Part shown: piece after piece, positions 43,218 to 54,767 of the stretch
How the letters are laid out: each line of letters starts with the position of its first letter
Position numbering within the stretch: the stretch's first letter is position 1
From: Hydractinia symbiolongicarpus
Taxonomy: Eukaryota; Cnidaria; Hydrozoa; Anthoathecata; Hydractiniidae
Assembly: GCF_029227915.1 (NCBI RefSeq)
Contig: NC_079881.1
Location: forward strand, 32,899,501-32,959,500
Length of the DNA stretch: 60,000 nt
Direction: 5' to 3'
Notes under the pieces: generated by a model
Seen by the model: only the letters and a program-made list of their open reading frames with translations
Told to the model about the DNA's origin: nothing
Databases searched by the model: none
Made by a program: the position numbers and the translations under genes

Positions 43218-45848
43218 CTAAATATTATACAAAGTGAATGTAAATGGAGTAAAAGAAATTATGGTAACGAAAAAATTGTTCGCGGACTGAAATGTCCTCA
43301 AAAATGCAGGATATAGCCACTACACTGTTAAAACACTGTTTTTAATGTGGGTCCTGCCTTAAAAATGTATACATTAAGTGTACACCGGCACTATGTACGC
43401 AATTTCCTCCACATGGCATGGACTGTCGTAAATGCACTTGCTAAACATGCCCGCGCTGTTTACCAAACCATGGACCGTAATTACAAAGCAAACTCAATAA
43501 CCGCAAGGCCATGCACCACAGAAGAGTACGATTGGTGTATTGTTGTCAGCTTAATTTCTTTTTGGCAACATCTTTAGTTATTTTTTAAAAGAAAGTACAT
43601 TTGATAAGTAAATACCAATATCAATATCAAGATAAGCAACCTGAAATTTAACGCAAAATTTTTGTAAATTTAACATCGAGTTTTCCGACTGCAAAAATGA
43701 GTTATTTATTTCTACTGGAGAGTTCAGTCGTACTTTATTTGGAAATTAACCTGCCTGGCTAGGTAGCTTTGTAGTATAGCTAGTCTATTTGCCAGTGAGC
43801 ATAGAGAATGTTAGTTGTTAGCAACAGCTGCTTTGAGCCCAAATCAATTAATAATTTGGGGAGATTTGTGAATCATACGACAGCCTTTTGCTAGAACTAT
43901 TTTCAGCAAAAAAGTTACTAACACCATTTCGCAAAGATTTTTCTTGCAAACTAAAAAAAAAAAAAAAAAAATAACGAAAATTACTTTCCTTAAATGTTCT
44001 TCTTTAAAAAAAGTGTGACTGTAATCATTCTAATAAATAAAATTTGAAGTCATCAATCATATAATATAGTTAAATCACATTTTTTTAATAATCGGTAATA
44101 AAGGATACATGAATTACCCACATTTCTATATTATTTAAAAACTTAAAATAATCATTCAAAGAATATTTATTTCAAATACACATTATAGAAAAGAAGATGA
44201 AAAAACAAGCATTTTTTTCTCATTCCTTCTCACTAAAAATTAACTTGTTAACAGGCTAATTTCGCGCCACGTTTTGTTTGAAAAATTTAGAACAAAAATT
44301 TAAATCGTCCCTGTACGATCATTTACCTTTAAACGGAAAAATAGTAAATCAAATTTGCACAGACAGCGAAGTAAATATATTGCCACCATACCCGTTTGTT
44401 AAGAACGGAAGAATGTAATTAGAAAGTAGGCTCTATAAAAATGTTGTGGTTTTCTTTCTACTGAACTTGATTTTAGATCTTTTTATTTGATAAACCCTTT
44501 CTTCTATTTTCACAACAGTAAGTCAACATTTTTGTTCGGTCGTTCTTGTGTTAGACCTAGTCAGAAGTAGGTCTAGATACATCAGTTACCTACCACCTTG
44601 GTAAAAATACGTTGAGACTAGTTAACTAAGTTGGAAGTTCGCTACTAATTGCGGAGGCTACTTCTATATTAGATTTACCCGTTTAAAACTTTAAAACTTC
44701 ACTTGTCAAGGCTCAGAATGGAATTAGGGCTTAGGTTTTTAGTTAAAACTTCTTAAAGGTGCTAATTCTTGCTGACGTTACCATGTGGACTATTTTGGTG
44801 TACAAACGTGCTGGAGAATGCAACTAGAAAATTTCAAACGCTACAGGCCTGGCCTACGTGTGTGCAAAATTACCATTTGCTGTGAATTTGTTTATATTTG
44901 AGAAATGACGAAAGAACTGTCTTTGCCTCAATATTTTGTACAAGATTTTACCTATAGCTATTGTTAATTTATAACATGAAGGTCGATTTAAAGAACAGGT
45001 GTTTAATATACAGGAGGATCATCTAACAGTTCAGTCCACTACCTACAGTCACAAAATGGCTATTGTTATTTAACTTTATTAAAAAGTTTCAATCTAAAGG
45101 CTAACCTTTAGATTGAAACTTCTTAATAATGTTATTATACCAGAGAAGGAACTGGCTGCACTATCTTAACACATTATTGAAATTGTTGAACATTGCATGC
45201 AGGCAAAGAATAAGGAAAGACACAAAGTAAAGATTTAACTTTTCTGCGCTGAAAAAAACACGGCAATGGTCATAATTTTCGATATATTTTTGTAAAACCA
45301 AAAAGGTGTTGATGCTTAAGGGTTTAATATATATAGATAAAACCTTTTTAAAAATTATTTTTCAGCTATTTTGCAATCGACCCATGCATTCGCCACCAAC
45401 TTTATGATATCCCGTGAGTGTATATAGTTAAATATTTTTTAGATACTTTATCTAGTACCCTATTATGGCCGCCCACTAAAGGCGCTTCAAGGTGAATTGA
45501 ACTAAAGTAAATTAAAATTTGCGGTGCATTCAATTTGTTGGCGGATATAACTTTTGCGTGTGGGTCACGAGAGCCCATTAAGGGAAGCGAAGATGTACCC
45601 AAAGTAGCAATGTGTCCCTTTAAATGCAAGTTGCTGCTTCAATCAAACACTCTGTCACAATGTGTACGTTCTTCTGATACCAGCACGTTGGGGTTTACCA
45701 AATGTTGCTAAATTGTCGCGATGCTAGTAAAAAAGCTAATCGGAAGGTTGCGATGCATATTTCATTCAACCAACTGGCCCAAGTTGTTCGTGAGCGTCTT
45801 TGTTACACACCATCTGGATAAACTATCTGAGTCAATCACTAACATATT
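43218..45848. other. Intergenic
   Basis: AT-rich DNA with an A run (about 43953-43971) and the perfect hairpin at 45084-45121. A 76-codon frame at 43347 shows no domain. Nothing coding supported. Confidence 0.4.
45084..45121. repeat. Perfect 17-bp inverted repeat, 4-nt loop
   Basis: AAGTTTCAATCTAAAGG, loop CTAA, then the exact reverse complement. Pairing extends outward with one mismatch (TTAAA / TTCTTAA). It has the same geometry as the hairpin at 38960 but unrelated sequence. Confidence 0.85.
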
Positions 45849-45975
45849 GCCGCACGTAGTGTAGTGGGTCGGTCTGCGGCTCTCACATCTGGGAACCGCG
45901 GATCGAATCCCGCTCACTGCTTGACAGTATGTTAGTGATGAACAAAGTAGTTCTTCTTCATTATAGCGTCTTTGT
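45849..45975 (+). mobile_element. tRNA-derived SINE
   Basis: Carries box A TAGTGTAGTGG (45857-45867, fits TRGYNNARNNG) and box B GGATCGAATCC (45900-45910, perfect GGWTCRANNCC) at tRNA-like spacing, without a foldable acceptor stem. Its tail matches the elements at 17331 and 28456, which shows a dispersed family. It is the best preserved copy of the three. Confidence 0.7.
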
Positions 45976-46529
45976 TGTTGCCGAGGAACATGGTCTCAGG
46001 CACTTTTGGACGACAGGGCTGGCAAAAACATTTTGAATATTGACGTGAATGTTGTTGTATGTTGTCATAATTTTTGTTCATAAGCGTTAATCAATACTTT
46101 GTATTGAGGACCGTGAAATTTGTTTGTAAATATCAAGTTACTTTTCTGAGCCATGTAAAATCATATAGTGCAAAGGTACACCCTAGATTAACTACTTAGC
46201 TTGTTCCAGCTATTTATGCTTAATTTAAGGTGTATGCTCAGTTGTTTAGAGGTGCTGTTTATACTATCCATCATTTTTTTGTTCTTTGTGTTATGTTTCC
46301 CCACCTGATTGTTACTAAGTCGCAACTTGGGTTGTAGCTACCTAGCTATAGTAGCAGCTAAGCTAAAGTAAAAATAACCAAAGGGTTATATAGCTGTAGC
46401 TACAATAAGCTATTGTTCATGTTAGTTAAATGCAGCTAAGTGGCAGTATAAAACTTATACTGAAGACGATACTACGCTCTCATAAAATTTGGCTGGCTTG
46501 ATTTTTTTGTTTTAAAAACTAAGTTACGT

Positions 46530-46690
46530 CTCTATGCGCCATATTAATCTTGACTAAAAAGAAGTGCTGACTAAGAAATCGTCATAATTATGTAAAAATG
46601 AGAAAGCCAATCATATTTCAAAAACCGGTCAGCGATAAAAGATATTTTTCGACGTCTTCTTCTATATCAAAAGGAAAAAAAACAGGAAAG
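46530..46690 (-). repeat. Dispersed repeat X, copy 3
   Basis: Diverged relative of 5750-5900 and 7870-8000 (landmarks on this strand: CATATTAATCTTGAC, AGTGCTGACT, CATAATTATG, TCTTCTATATCAA). Confidence 0.45.
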
Positions 46691-46778
46691 AAGAGTGAAT
46701 TTACTAAATATATATGCGCACAAAAAATAAATGACCGGGCAATATTTAAATTTGTTTTATAAAAATTATATTTTACTT
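46690..46778. repeat. 89-bp direct repeat, copy 1
   Basis: Identical except for one base to 48388-48476. The pair flanks the secreted-protein gene at 47640-47951. Confidence 0.9.
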
Positions 46779-47639
46779 GATAAAAACCTTTGAATAAAAC
46801 TTACCGAAAACCTCTCGCTTTGCAAAACATTTTGGTAAACCAATCAGAAGAAATATAAGCTTTTTGCACAGTAAAGTTGAAATATAATATAATGAAAATT
46901 GTACTCGTTTCTCGGCAAGGAATATCAGAGTACGACAAAAACCCATATGAAGGGGTGCATAGAGTTCGCAGAATTATTTTCCATGAATTTTTTCCAGCGA
47001 ACTATCGACGCGAAGTTAAAATTGACACTCCAGCCTTTAGTTTTCAACCGCACAAAATAACTACATATAGAAGAAGGCTAACAAACCCGGTAAACGAGGG
47101 CGGGTTTTGTAAATTGTATTTACAGCACAATTTACTGTTTATAACAATTTTTTGTATCGTAGAACCTCTTGATTTTTGAAAATATGCTATAATTCTATTT
47201 CCGTATCAGGTGGGAACACTTTTTTTCTCAGCAATTGTTCAATTTAGTAAATGAGAAATTTCGTAGTTGTGCGTCGTGTGATTTTTTAGTGGATTGCAAT
47301 ATGTTATGCTACATTGTATTTGTTTGCCTGATGAATCGACGCAAAACAAATATATTATCCTGATAAAACATTAGATGCAACTGACTTTCGCTTTTAATTG
47401 TACTATCTAAATCGTAGAAACAATTGTTAGAACATGGAGCGGGGAGAAATTTCTTATCTCTAACTCACATCATGCCAAGTATGAAAGAAAATTGAAGCAA
47501 TGGTATTTCTTCCAATATGGTATATGTCCAATAGGGAAAATCCAAAATAAGAATTTTTTGGGTTGTATTTTATAAAATAATCACGTTTTATAATATGTTA
47601 AAACTTCTATTAACAAAATTGTTGACAACACAAACATTA
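46779..47639. other. Intergenic, with an unidentified 100-codon frame
   Basis: The frame at 46877-47179 (+) is mixed in composition, with an Arg-rich middle and a hydrophobic end, and matches nothing I know. I do not call it a gene. Confidence 0.3.
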
Positions 47640-47951
47640 TCAATTACCGCCTTCTTCTTCTTCTTCTTCTTCTTCTTCGTCGTCATAATAATAATAAAAT
47701 CCATCCAGTGCGCTAAAATTACCGTAAGTTTGAAACGTAATTCTTCGCTGAATACTGTCATCTTCGTTATTTTCTGCATTTGTATCATCTACATGTCTTA
47801 TACCTTGCACCATATTATCTTCCTCAATATTTTTCTTTTCTGCTTTGTTGTTTTCTGGTGCCGCCCAACTACTTCCACCATTGTCATCCAAATGAGGTAT
47901 TGCATATGCGTAACACCACAACAAAACAAAGCCCAACTTAAAGGATCCCAT
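47640..47951 (-). CDS. Small secreted protein with poly-Glu tail, paralogue 2
   Basis: A 103-residue protein, a paralogue of 39621-39854. I chose the ATG in ATAAAAATGGGA, matching the sister gene. The signal peptide (M-G-S-F-K-L-G, then L-L-W-C-Y-A-Y-A) is followed by a polar, Asn/Asp/Glu-rich middle, then R-R-I-T-F-Q-T-Y-G-N-F and a Tyr run leading into D-D and nine Glu. The Glu run is encoded by a TTC/GAA microsatellite (47651-47680), so its length is probably variable. R-R before the conserved T-Y-G block could be a dibasic processing site, in which case the conserved C-terminal block would be the mature acidic peptide; this is inference. An almost perfect 89-bp direct repeat flanks the gene on both sides. 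Confidence 0.6.
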   Translation of the reverse strand: MGSFKLGFVLLWCYAYAIPHLDDNGGSSWAAPENNKAEKKNIEEDNMVQGIRHVDDTNAENNEDDSIQRRITFQTYGNFSALDGFYYYYDDEEEEEEEEEGGN

Positions 47952-48387
47952 TTTTATTCTTATTTTTATTCTCGACAATGTCTTTACTATTAGTGATTTA
48001 TATTAACTTTATCGTTTATTAAATACTACTTATATTTTTTCTGCGTTAATATTACTTTGATATGCTTTCCGTGTACAACAAAATAATTATTCTGTGTGAA
48101 CTATTTTAAGGAGCAGATGAATAACCTCTTTTTTGAAGCTTTCATATCATGTATCTACACTGCTCACACTCCTAAAAATACCCGTTACCAAATCCATCTT
48201 GTAATCTGAACATATAAATATACCTTTTATTCCTCCCTTTTTTCTGTATAACTTATAAAGTAAGAAATACTATTTTTAGCAAATATTTATCCCGTGTATT
48301 GTCGTGGGAATTATGAAAGAAATAAAAAACTGTGATATTGCATAAAGGAAAAGCGAAAGAGATCGTAAGAAAAAACATCCTCTTCTG

Positions 48388-48476
48388 GAAGAGTGAATTT
48401 ACTAAATATATATGCGCACAAAAAATAAATGACCGGGCAATATTTAAATTCGTTTTATAAAAATTATATTTTACTT
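48388..48476. repeat. 89-bp direct repeat, copy 2
   Basis: Second copy of 46690-46778, in the same orientation about 1.7 kb away. Confidence 0.9.
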
Positions 48477-48656
48477 AAGATGAAAAATATTCTCTCTTTA
48501 AACACCCACTCTGTTAGAGAAATGAACAGTGACAGGTTAAAGATTCAACCAACTCATAACTCACCGTGGATCGAAACCTGCTTGCTGTGGGGTAATATAG
48601 CAAGTATTGGTATAACCATATCAGTGGCAAATTGGTTTTTAGGCCTTGGTTGGTGA

Positions 48657-49345
48657 ACGGTTCAGACTTTCCAACAGGAAGAGAAATTCGTTCAGTGCGA
48701 TCAATTCCGCTGACCAACTAAAATCATTATGGTAGGCGATTTCTCATCTATCGAGGCCATGCGTACTTGCTGCTTGCAGGATTATTAAAACAATTTAAAA
48801 TTAGTTCTGCAGGGTTCAACAAAATGATTTTCCACAATTTTTTGGTCCTGTTAACAGGATATTGTTATTTTTCTTGTGACCGCGCTTCAGACATTCCCTC
48901 AGGGCATCAGCAAAAACGTATTTATTGATTCTATTGTTTCTCAACACTTGCCTTGCACACACCACCCAAGTGCCGTTGCAGCCGTCTACGCAGGCTGTGT
49001 TTAATTTTTCTACCACAACGTCAAGTCTACATTTTCTCTGTCGCTCGATCGCTTTAGGGGCACTGTATATTTTTCAAGTTACAGAAATGAGTTCTTAGAG
49101 TAACTTTGAAGACTTGTTCAAGATAAAATTGAATAAGTCTAGATCATTTTCAGCTTGTCTCTGGTTTGCCACTGACATGAGCTGAGTGTCACCTTTTATG
49201 TCGTTTTTAACAAGAAACTTGGCAACATCACTGTTAGATAAGCGTCGTTTAGCTGAAGCTTCCGGTTTTTGTACTAGACGCTCCCAACGCTGGCGTTTCT
49301 TTGAGTTTTGGGAAAGCCGAGTGAAACTCCGTTTTGACGCTGGTT
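48657..49345 (-). pseudogene. P-loop (SF3 helicase-like) transposon or virus-like gene, degraded
   Basis: On the minus strand the broken frame gives, in order: a charged N-terminal stretch (R-Q-R-W-E-R-L, then L-S-N-S-D-V-A-K-F-L), a C-x3-C-N-G-x-W element, A-D-A-L-R-E-C-L-K-R-G, a Walker A loop G-P-K-N-C-G-K-S (48825-48848) and, after stops and a frame change, N-D-F-S-W-S-A-E-L resembling a Walker B/sensor region. This order fits repeat-encoded single-domain helicase-like proteins known from animal genomes. Stops follow the Walker A loop directly and also occur near 49085-49100, so it is dead. The exact source family needs a search. Confidence 0.5.
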
Positions 49346-49379
49346 ATTTGGCATTCTTTAAGTTTGGGTGATTTGTGCT

Positions 49380-51930
49380 GTGCAAAACCGAGTTAAATGC
49401 TTTATATTTGCAAATATAACGGTATGCAGCCAAGTACCATAGTTTTTGGATAAGAAGTTTACAGAAATCTTACGTGTCTTGTAAATGTGCTGATAAAAGG
49501 GGTGCCAATGACGAGTTTCACTCAGTTTCAATGCCATGTGGTAGTGGTAATGCTTACCATCTGCATGATCTTCTGTACAAGTAGCCTAGTGTTCAACATT
49601 AGCCTTAGACGTCCCTATGGAAAATGCTTCTAATAAGATGTCAGTGAACGTCTTTTAATTTGGAACAACACTTAGATCTGTGTTGAGTAGGTTGAAATAT
49701 ACGTTCTGCAACTGTCTTTGTTCTCAAGCTTCTCATCGCTCTTTATATTGTTTGCCATTCTATGTTAGGTTTTTTGCTTTATTTTATACTTTATTTTAGG
49801 CTAGAATAAGAGCTTATTTCTGGTGTTGAGTATTATTTGATTTCACTTTTGTTTTCTTCAAATTTGGCCCTTAATTTTTCTTATCATTTTACTGGATTCG
49901 TTAAAGAATAGTAGTGTCAAAGAAACTAGGTTCAATTCTACGTGTGGGTGTAACAAATTCGGGTTACAGATACCTTTATGACCTTCTCTAGGAAGGAAAA
50001 GTCTTTTCATTTTTTTTCTTGAAATTCAGACAATTTCGGTCAAAAATAATGGCAGTAAACCCTTTTTACATGTGTAACAAGAGCAGGATAAGTACAAAGC
50101 CCCCTTTATCAATGTTCAAAAGTCGTGCTAACACGTTTCCAAACATTGAAGAGGGGGTAGAAAAGGATTATACTGCACTTTCTGTAGCTTACTGCCAATA
50201 TATTTAACCGGGATTGTAGTTCCATCAAAGTTCTTTCTATTTCTCTTCCCGTCCCGCAGAAACTGTAATTTTTTTTTGATTTCAAAATTGAAATAGTGCA
50301 ACGTGATTGGGCGAAATAAAAATCGATGACTTTCCTAAAGTTTCTTTACGCCTTGTCTTCGAAAGACAAAAGGTAAACAAACTTAACCAACCTGAGTGAT
50401 AGAAACACTCTCTCCCAAGCGTCTGTAGTTTAGATTGTGATGGCTGTACAAAAAACCATGCTGGATTTCTTTTTGTTGATTGGACATTTCGCTGAAGTTG
50501 TTTTTATCTAAATCCTAAAACTTATTATGGCGATCTAGATTTTTTTACCTAAACCTTCTTTTTTAGCAGCTGCACAGTAAGTATGATTCTGTAACAATGT
50601 GGGAACTGTGCTTGAGTATCAGCCGCATGTGATGCAACACCAGGAGCAGGCCAACCTGTTTAACCTTTCGGGAAAAATGAAAAACAAACGATTGGATTCA
50701 AGCTTTAAAACGAAGAATAAATATCCTGTAAAAAACCTTCTCTTTTCTTATTTTCTTTTCTTTTTTTCTTATGTTATCTTATCTCATATTATCTCAATTT
50801 TATAAAAATTTCGGGTGGTTTTGAATAATGGCTAACATATAAGATTTTAAGAGGTATGAGAACTAAATATGTAGCATGCATGTGAGTAACAGATAACTAT
50901 AGAAAATCAGTTAGTGTTTTATTTGTGCTGCATAGCAAGAAAGAGTTAATAAAAAAATCGGCAGGAGGGGGCCGGATCGAATATAATTAAAAATGCCTAT
51001 ATGATAGGGCTGTCAAATGCCACCGGACACGACAAATCCCCGCGATATTTACCTAGGGCGCATACTAAAAATTGTCGCATGACCTTTGTGTGTACAAAAT
51101 TTTTTACTTCTTTACATTTTTGGTGAGATAAGAAAACTTAAATGCAGGTCTGCACATCTGTGAGGCGCGAGGTACCTTGCAACAACCAAAAAGTTGCACA
51201 AAAATGCAGCCGTTATTGGCGAGCGTGACCTTTGCGTACCGTTATTATATATGAGTACCCATGCGCCAATGGCTAGTTGATAAAACACTAAAATCTCTGT
51301 ATAAGTTCATGGAAATGTTAAAAAATTATAGCTGAAAAAGCTATTGTTTCAAACCTTAACACAATTAGAGTGGTGATAACAAGAAAGTATGGTTAAAGTA
51401 TTGAGAAGCGAAAATTGACTATAGGGAGAAAGCAAAGCAAAAATGGTTGATGTAACTTTTTCTGGTAAAAATAAAAATAGAATTCTAACGTCACCAAAAT
51501 GTAAGCCAGTTAATTTCTTCTTATTAAAATATTTAAGATGATATTAAAGAGAATCGGATCAGGGTGATGCATGCGAAAATAGAAACTGGGTTTTCCACAG
51601 TTTATTACCGGTTGTTAAAAACAGACAATAGTCTAAGCCCCAATAAGGGATGTTTTATTACTTTAGATTTCGGGAAACATATCCATAAATCATAGATAAA
51701 TAAATAAAAATCATTTAGCAGTGTAACAGGGGTCACAGACGCAGTCGATTATGATTCTGCGTACTCCCCTGTCGTAGAGTTTAGGGCGTTGTCAATAGTA
51801 GTTTGAACTTTTAATAAAAAAAAGAAGAAGAGTTAACTTTAAGTTTAGAACTAAATTTAAATTTTGTTTGTAAATTACAACATTGACGTTTTGAAAAAAA
51901 AAACACACATTCGAGAGACGAATTAACAAT
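49380..51930. other. Intergenic
   Basis: No coding region supported. It contains an imperfect hairpin at 51726-51772 (ACAGGGG...CCCCTGT with inner ACGCAG...CTGCGT) and AT-rich DNA. Confidence 0.4.
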
Positions 51931-51932
51931 CA

Positions 51933-52823
51933 TTAAAGATCAAGATTAAGCATATCCATAAATGGAATATCTATAAATGTATCACCTGGAGCATGAGATT
52001 CCGTCGTAAATTTTGTAGTGGCGATGGTGGTTTGAATTGATTGAGATAATTCGCTTGCCTCCATGTTTCCATTTGAGGCAGAAATAGCTGACAATTCAGT
52101 TGATCCATCTGTATTTGTATTTGTAATAGCAGCACCGTACGGTAGCGATTGGGATAGTTCGCTTGCTTCCATGTTTCCATTTGAGGGAGAAATAGATGAC
52201 AATTCAGTTGATCCATCTGTATTTGTATTTGTAATGGCAGCACCGTACGGTAGCGACTGGGATAGTTCGCTTGCCTCCACGTTTCCATTTGTGGGAGAAA
52301 TAGATGACAATTCAGATGATCCATCTGTGTTTGTACTTGTAATGGCAACACCGTACGGTAGCGATTGGAATAGTTCGCTTGCCTCCACGTTTCCATTTGT
52401 GGGAGAAATAGATGACAATTCAGTTGATCCATCTGTGTTTGTATTTATAATGGCAGCACCGTAAGGTTGCGATTGAGACATCTCGCCTTTCCCTGTATTG
52501 GAAAATGTGGCTGAGTTAGCTTGTACTTGATTAAGTGTGTTTTTCATCTTCTTTCTTTTTTTTTTCGCCTTTTTTATTTTCTTTAATTTATGCTTTCTTT
52601 TTATTTTCTTCTTTTTCTTTAAAGTCTTTAGACTCTTCATTTGACTTTCATCATTTGATGTGCTTCTGGGAAACGTTATATGTGCAGTTTGCATCATTCT
52701 TTCTTGCGATGGTAATAATTCCACTTTAACGAAATGTTCATTTTGGGTTACATCAGCAGATAAGGGATATGACCAGCATACAAAAGGACAGAATATAACA
52801 AAAGTTAAGATGAAGTACGACAT
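51933..52823 (-). CDS. Secreted repeat protein with poly-lysine block
   Basis: A 296-residue protein in one exon. The signal peptide covers about residues 1-18 (hydrophobic core F-I-L-T-F-V-I-F, then C-W-S). A short polar region follows, then a strongly basic block at about 67-93 made almost wholly of Lys and Arg. Next come four tandem 36-residue repeats (108 bp each at DNA level, for example starts at 52063 and 52171). Each has the plan Q-S-L-P-Y-G-A-A-I, then N-T-D-G-S-T-E-L-S, then N-G-N-x-E-A-S-E-L. A diverged C-terminal piece follows. The repeats are Ser/Thr/Asn-rich and slightly acidic; the lysine block is opposite in charge. It lacks cysteines after the signal peptide and any known domain. 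An extracellular matrix, cuticle or secretory-granule protein is plausible. No regular dibasic sites separate the repeats, so a neuropeptide precursor is less likely. Confidence 0.75.
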   Translation of the reverse strand: MSYFILTFVIFCPFVCWSYPLSADVTQNEHFVKVELLPSQERMMQTAHITFPRSTSNDESQMKSLKTLKKKKKIKRKHKLKKIKKAKKKRKKMKNTLNQVQANSATFSNTGKGEMSQSQPYGAAIINTNTDGSTELSSISPTNGNVEASELFQSLPYGVAITSTNTDGSSELSSISPTNGNVEASELSQSLPYGAAITNTNTDGSTELSSISPSNGNMEASELSQSLPYGAAITNTNTDGSTELSAISASNGNMEASELSQSIQTTIATTKFTTESHAPGDTFIDIPFMDMLNLDL

Positions 52824-54767
52824 CCTTGTTCTTCTACCACAATGGAATCCCTGCGTGCTTTTCTTCAGAACATGGCGTACTGATATGTTTGCCTCGTTAC
52901 TGTACTTATAGCGCTCGAACGATATCGAGTCTCCATTTTACTAAGGAAACGAAAGAAATATTTTACAGCTGCTAAAAATTTAATCAAATTAAGAAACACA
53001 CAATAATAACCTACACTACCTTTCCATTACGCCCCTTACATTGTTTAGTCGCTCACAGAATCGTGAAACAATATCTGACTAATAACGTCTATAATAATAC
53101 GGAGACTGTGCTCTTTTGTTTTTTATATTGTATGATGAAATGCCTGATTTTTCTATAATTTGATGTGTTTCATAATTTTTATGTGGAAGATTTGTGAGCA
53201 ATGGCAGTATAAGACTTGCTAAATAAACTGATTTTCGTTGATTTGGATATGCTCCTCAAAAACAAATCTGTTTTACATTTTGTGTAAACTTTTGTGAGGA
53301 CGGACCATATATACACTCTGTTTTCCAAAATAATATCTTTGTTGATTCAAATTTACTCCTTATTCTTTTTTGACATTCACGTTTAAAATGGTTGGTAAAG
53401 GTCACTACAGATCATCATACTAAGAAAAAAATTTGTATTCTTAACCGGTTAATTTTTTACACTTTTTGCATATTTTTGGGGAACAGGATAGTATATAACC
53501 GAATAAATGATTTTGCAGATATAAATTTGATGTTTTTGACACTTCTGATTGAAATAATAAAGGTTTTCAACTTAATCAAACGTAATCACTTTATGCAATG
53601 TCAAACAAACCCTAATAACCCTGCAACCGTTTATGAAAAGTACATGATCCTATACATTTTCTTGATCAGCGTTTCAAGATCTATACGATGGAGGCAACAG
53701 GTATACAAATTCTTAAAAAAATATTTAAGCCCTTATATCTCATTAACCGGTCTTCAAAACCACACGATCATATACATTTTCTTAATCAGCGCTTTAAGCT
53801 ATACACAATAGAGGCAACGTGAAAACAGGTTCTAATTTTTTGCAGATGGGTTTCTGACGTCATCAAAATTTAAATGACGCTTCTTTTTCAATTGGCTTGC
53901 TATTTATTTAAACAGTAAGCGAGCATTGACAATAATTTTCTTTATATTCGATATTCTTTCGTTTTTATTATTTAATAATTCTGATTTATTTCGGCGCATG
54001 CGTATTATACTTACAAATTTACGATATGTTATTGAAGATATTATTTCGGTTTGTCTGTTCAGTATTCATAGCTATGATCTCCCGAAACTACTACTACGCC
54101 TACTAAACTATCATGTTCCAGAACTGATAAACTTTCCACAGTAATATTACGATAAGTTGCTCAAAATTGGCATCACGCAGTTTTATTCTTGAGCAACACA
54201 GAACCAAAAGACTATAGATAGAATCGCTATAATCTGCTAACACAACAGCTATATACCCTACTGCGAAAATATATGAAGCTTTAAGACATGAGCAATTTAA
54301 GTATGGCAACTTCTTCATCTTTAGACAAATATTTTAACGTGTGTACCGGCAATTTTAATTGATGTGGGTAATTTAGTCAACAACTGAGCTACAATGTAAC
54401 GAACAGTTTGTTGTTTTGTCGCAGCCCTTTTTTGCAGTATAATACCGGGAGATCTAAAGGGGAAGACATTTCCATCTAGCAAGGAGATAAACCATTGATT
54501 GATTGATAGACCTCAGCAATAACTCACAGGAATAAATTTGAAAAATGTTTTGCTGATTTGAATTTCTAGAGAAGTATCGAGTCCTGGGTAAAAACAATTA
54601 AGCATGGTGCGGGAAGATCTACTTGAAAAACGTTCGAAATAATCTATAAGTTATACGTAACGTTGTAACAATTAAAATTCCAGTTCTTTTTGTTAAAGTC
54701 AATGTTTTTGTTTTCTTTATTTAATCATAAAAACAATATTTTTGATAGGAGATCAAAAATAAAATAT
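52824..54767. other. Intergenic with a local duplication
   Basis: AT-rich DNA. About 55 bp at 53642-53700 are repeated at 53762-53816 (shared ATACATTTTCTT(G/A)ATCAGCG and AGGCAAC). The open frame across them (53392-53811) shows no domain and I do not call it a gene. Confidence 0.4.

Noticed and set aside
45849-45920. Possible genuine tRNA gene
   Set aside because: Boxes A and B are good, but the ends do not form an acceptor stem and the tail is shared with dispersed copies, so it is a SINE.
46877-47179. A 100-codon plus-strand frame between repeats
   Set aside because: Composition changes mid-way and no similarity is recognised. Kept only as a note in the intergenic entry.
51726-51772. Hairpin resembling a structured RNA
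   Set aside because: The stem is interrupted and no second copy or conserved loop is visible. It could be a MITE end; evidence too thin.
52063-52464. A plus-strand 133-codon repetitive frame, and another minus-strand repetitive frame at 51971-52432
   Set aside because: Both are shadows of the 108-bp repeats of the secreted protein. Only the 51933-52823 frame has a signal peptide and full-length coherence.
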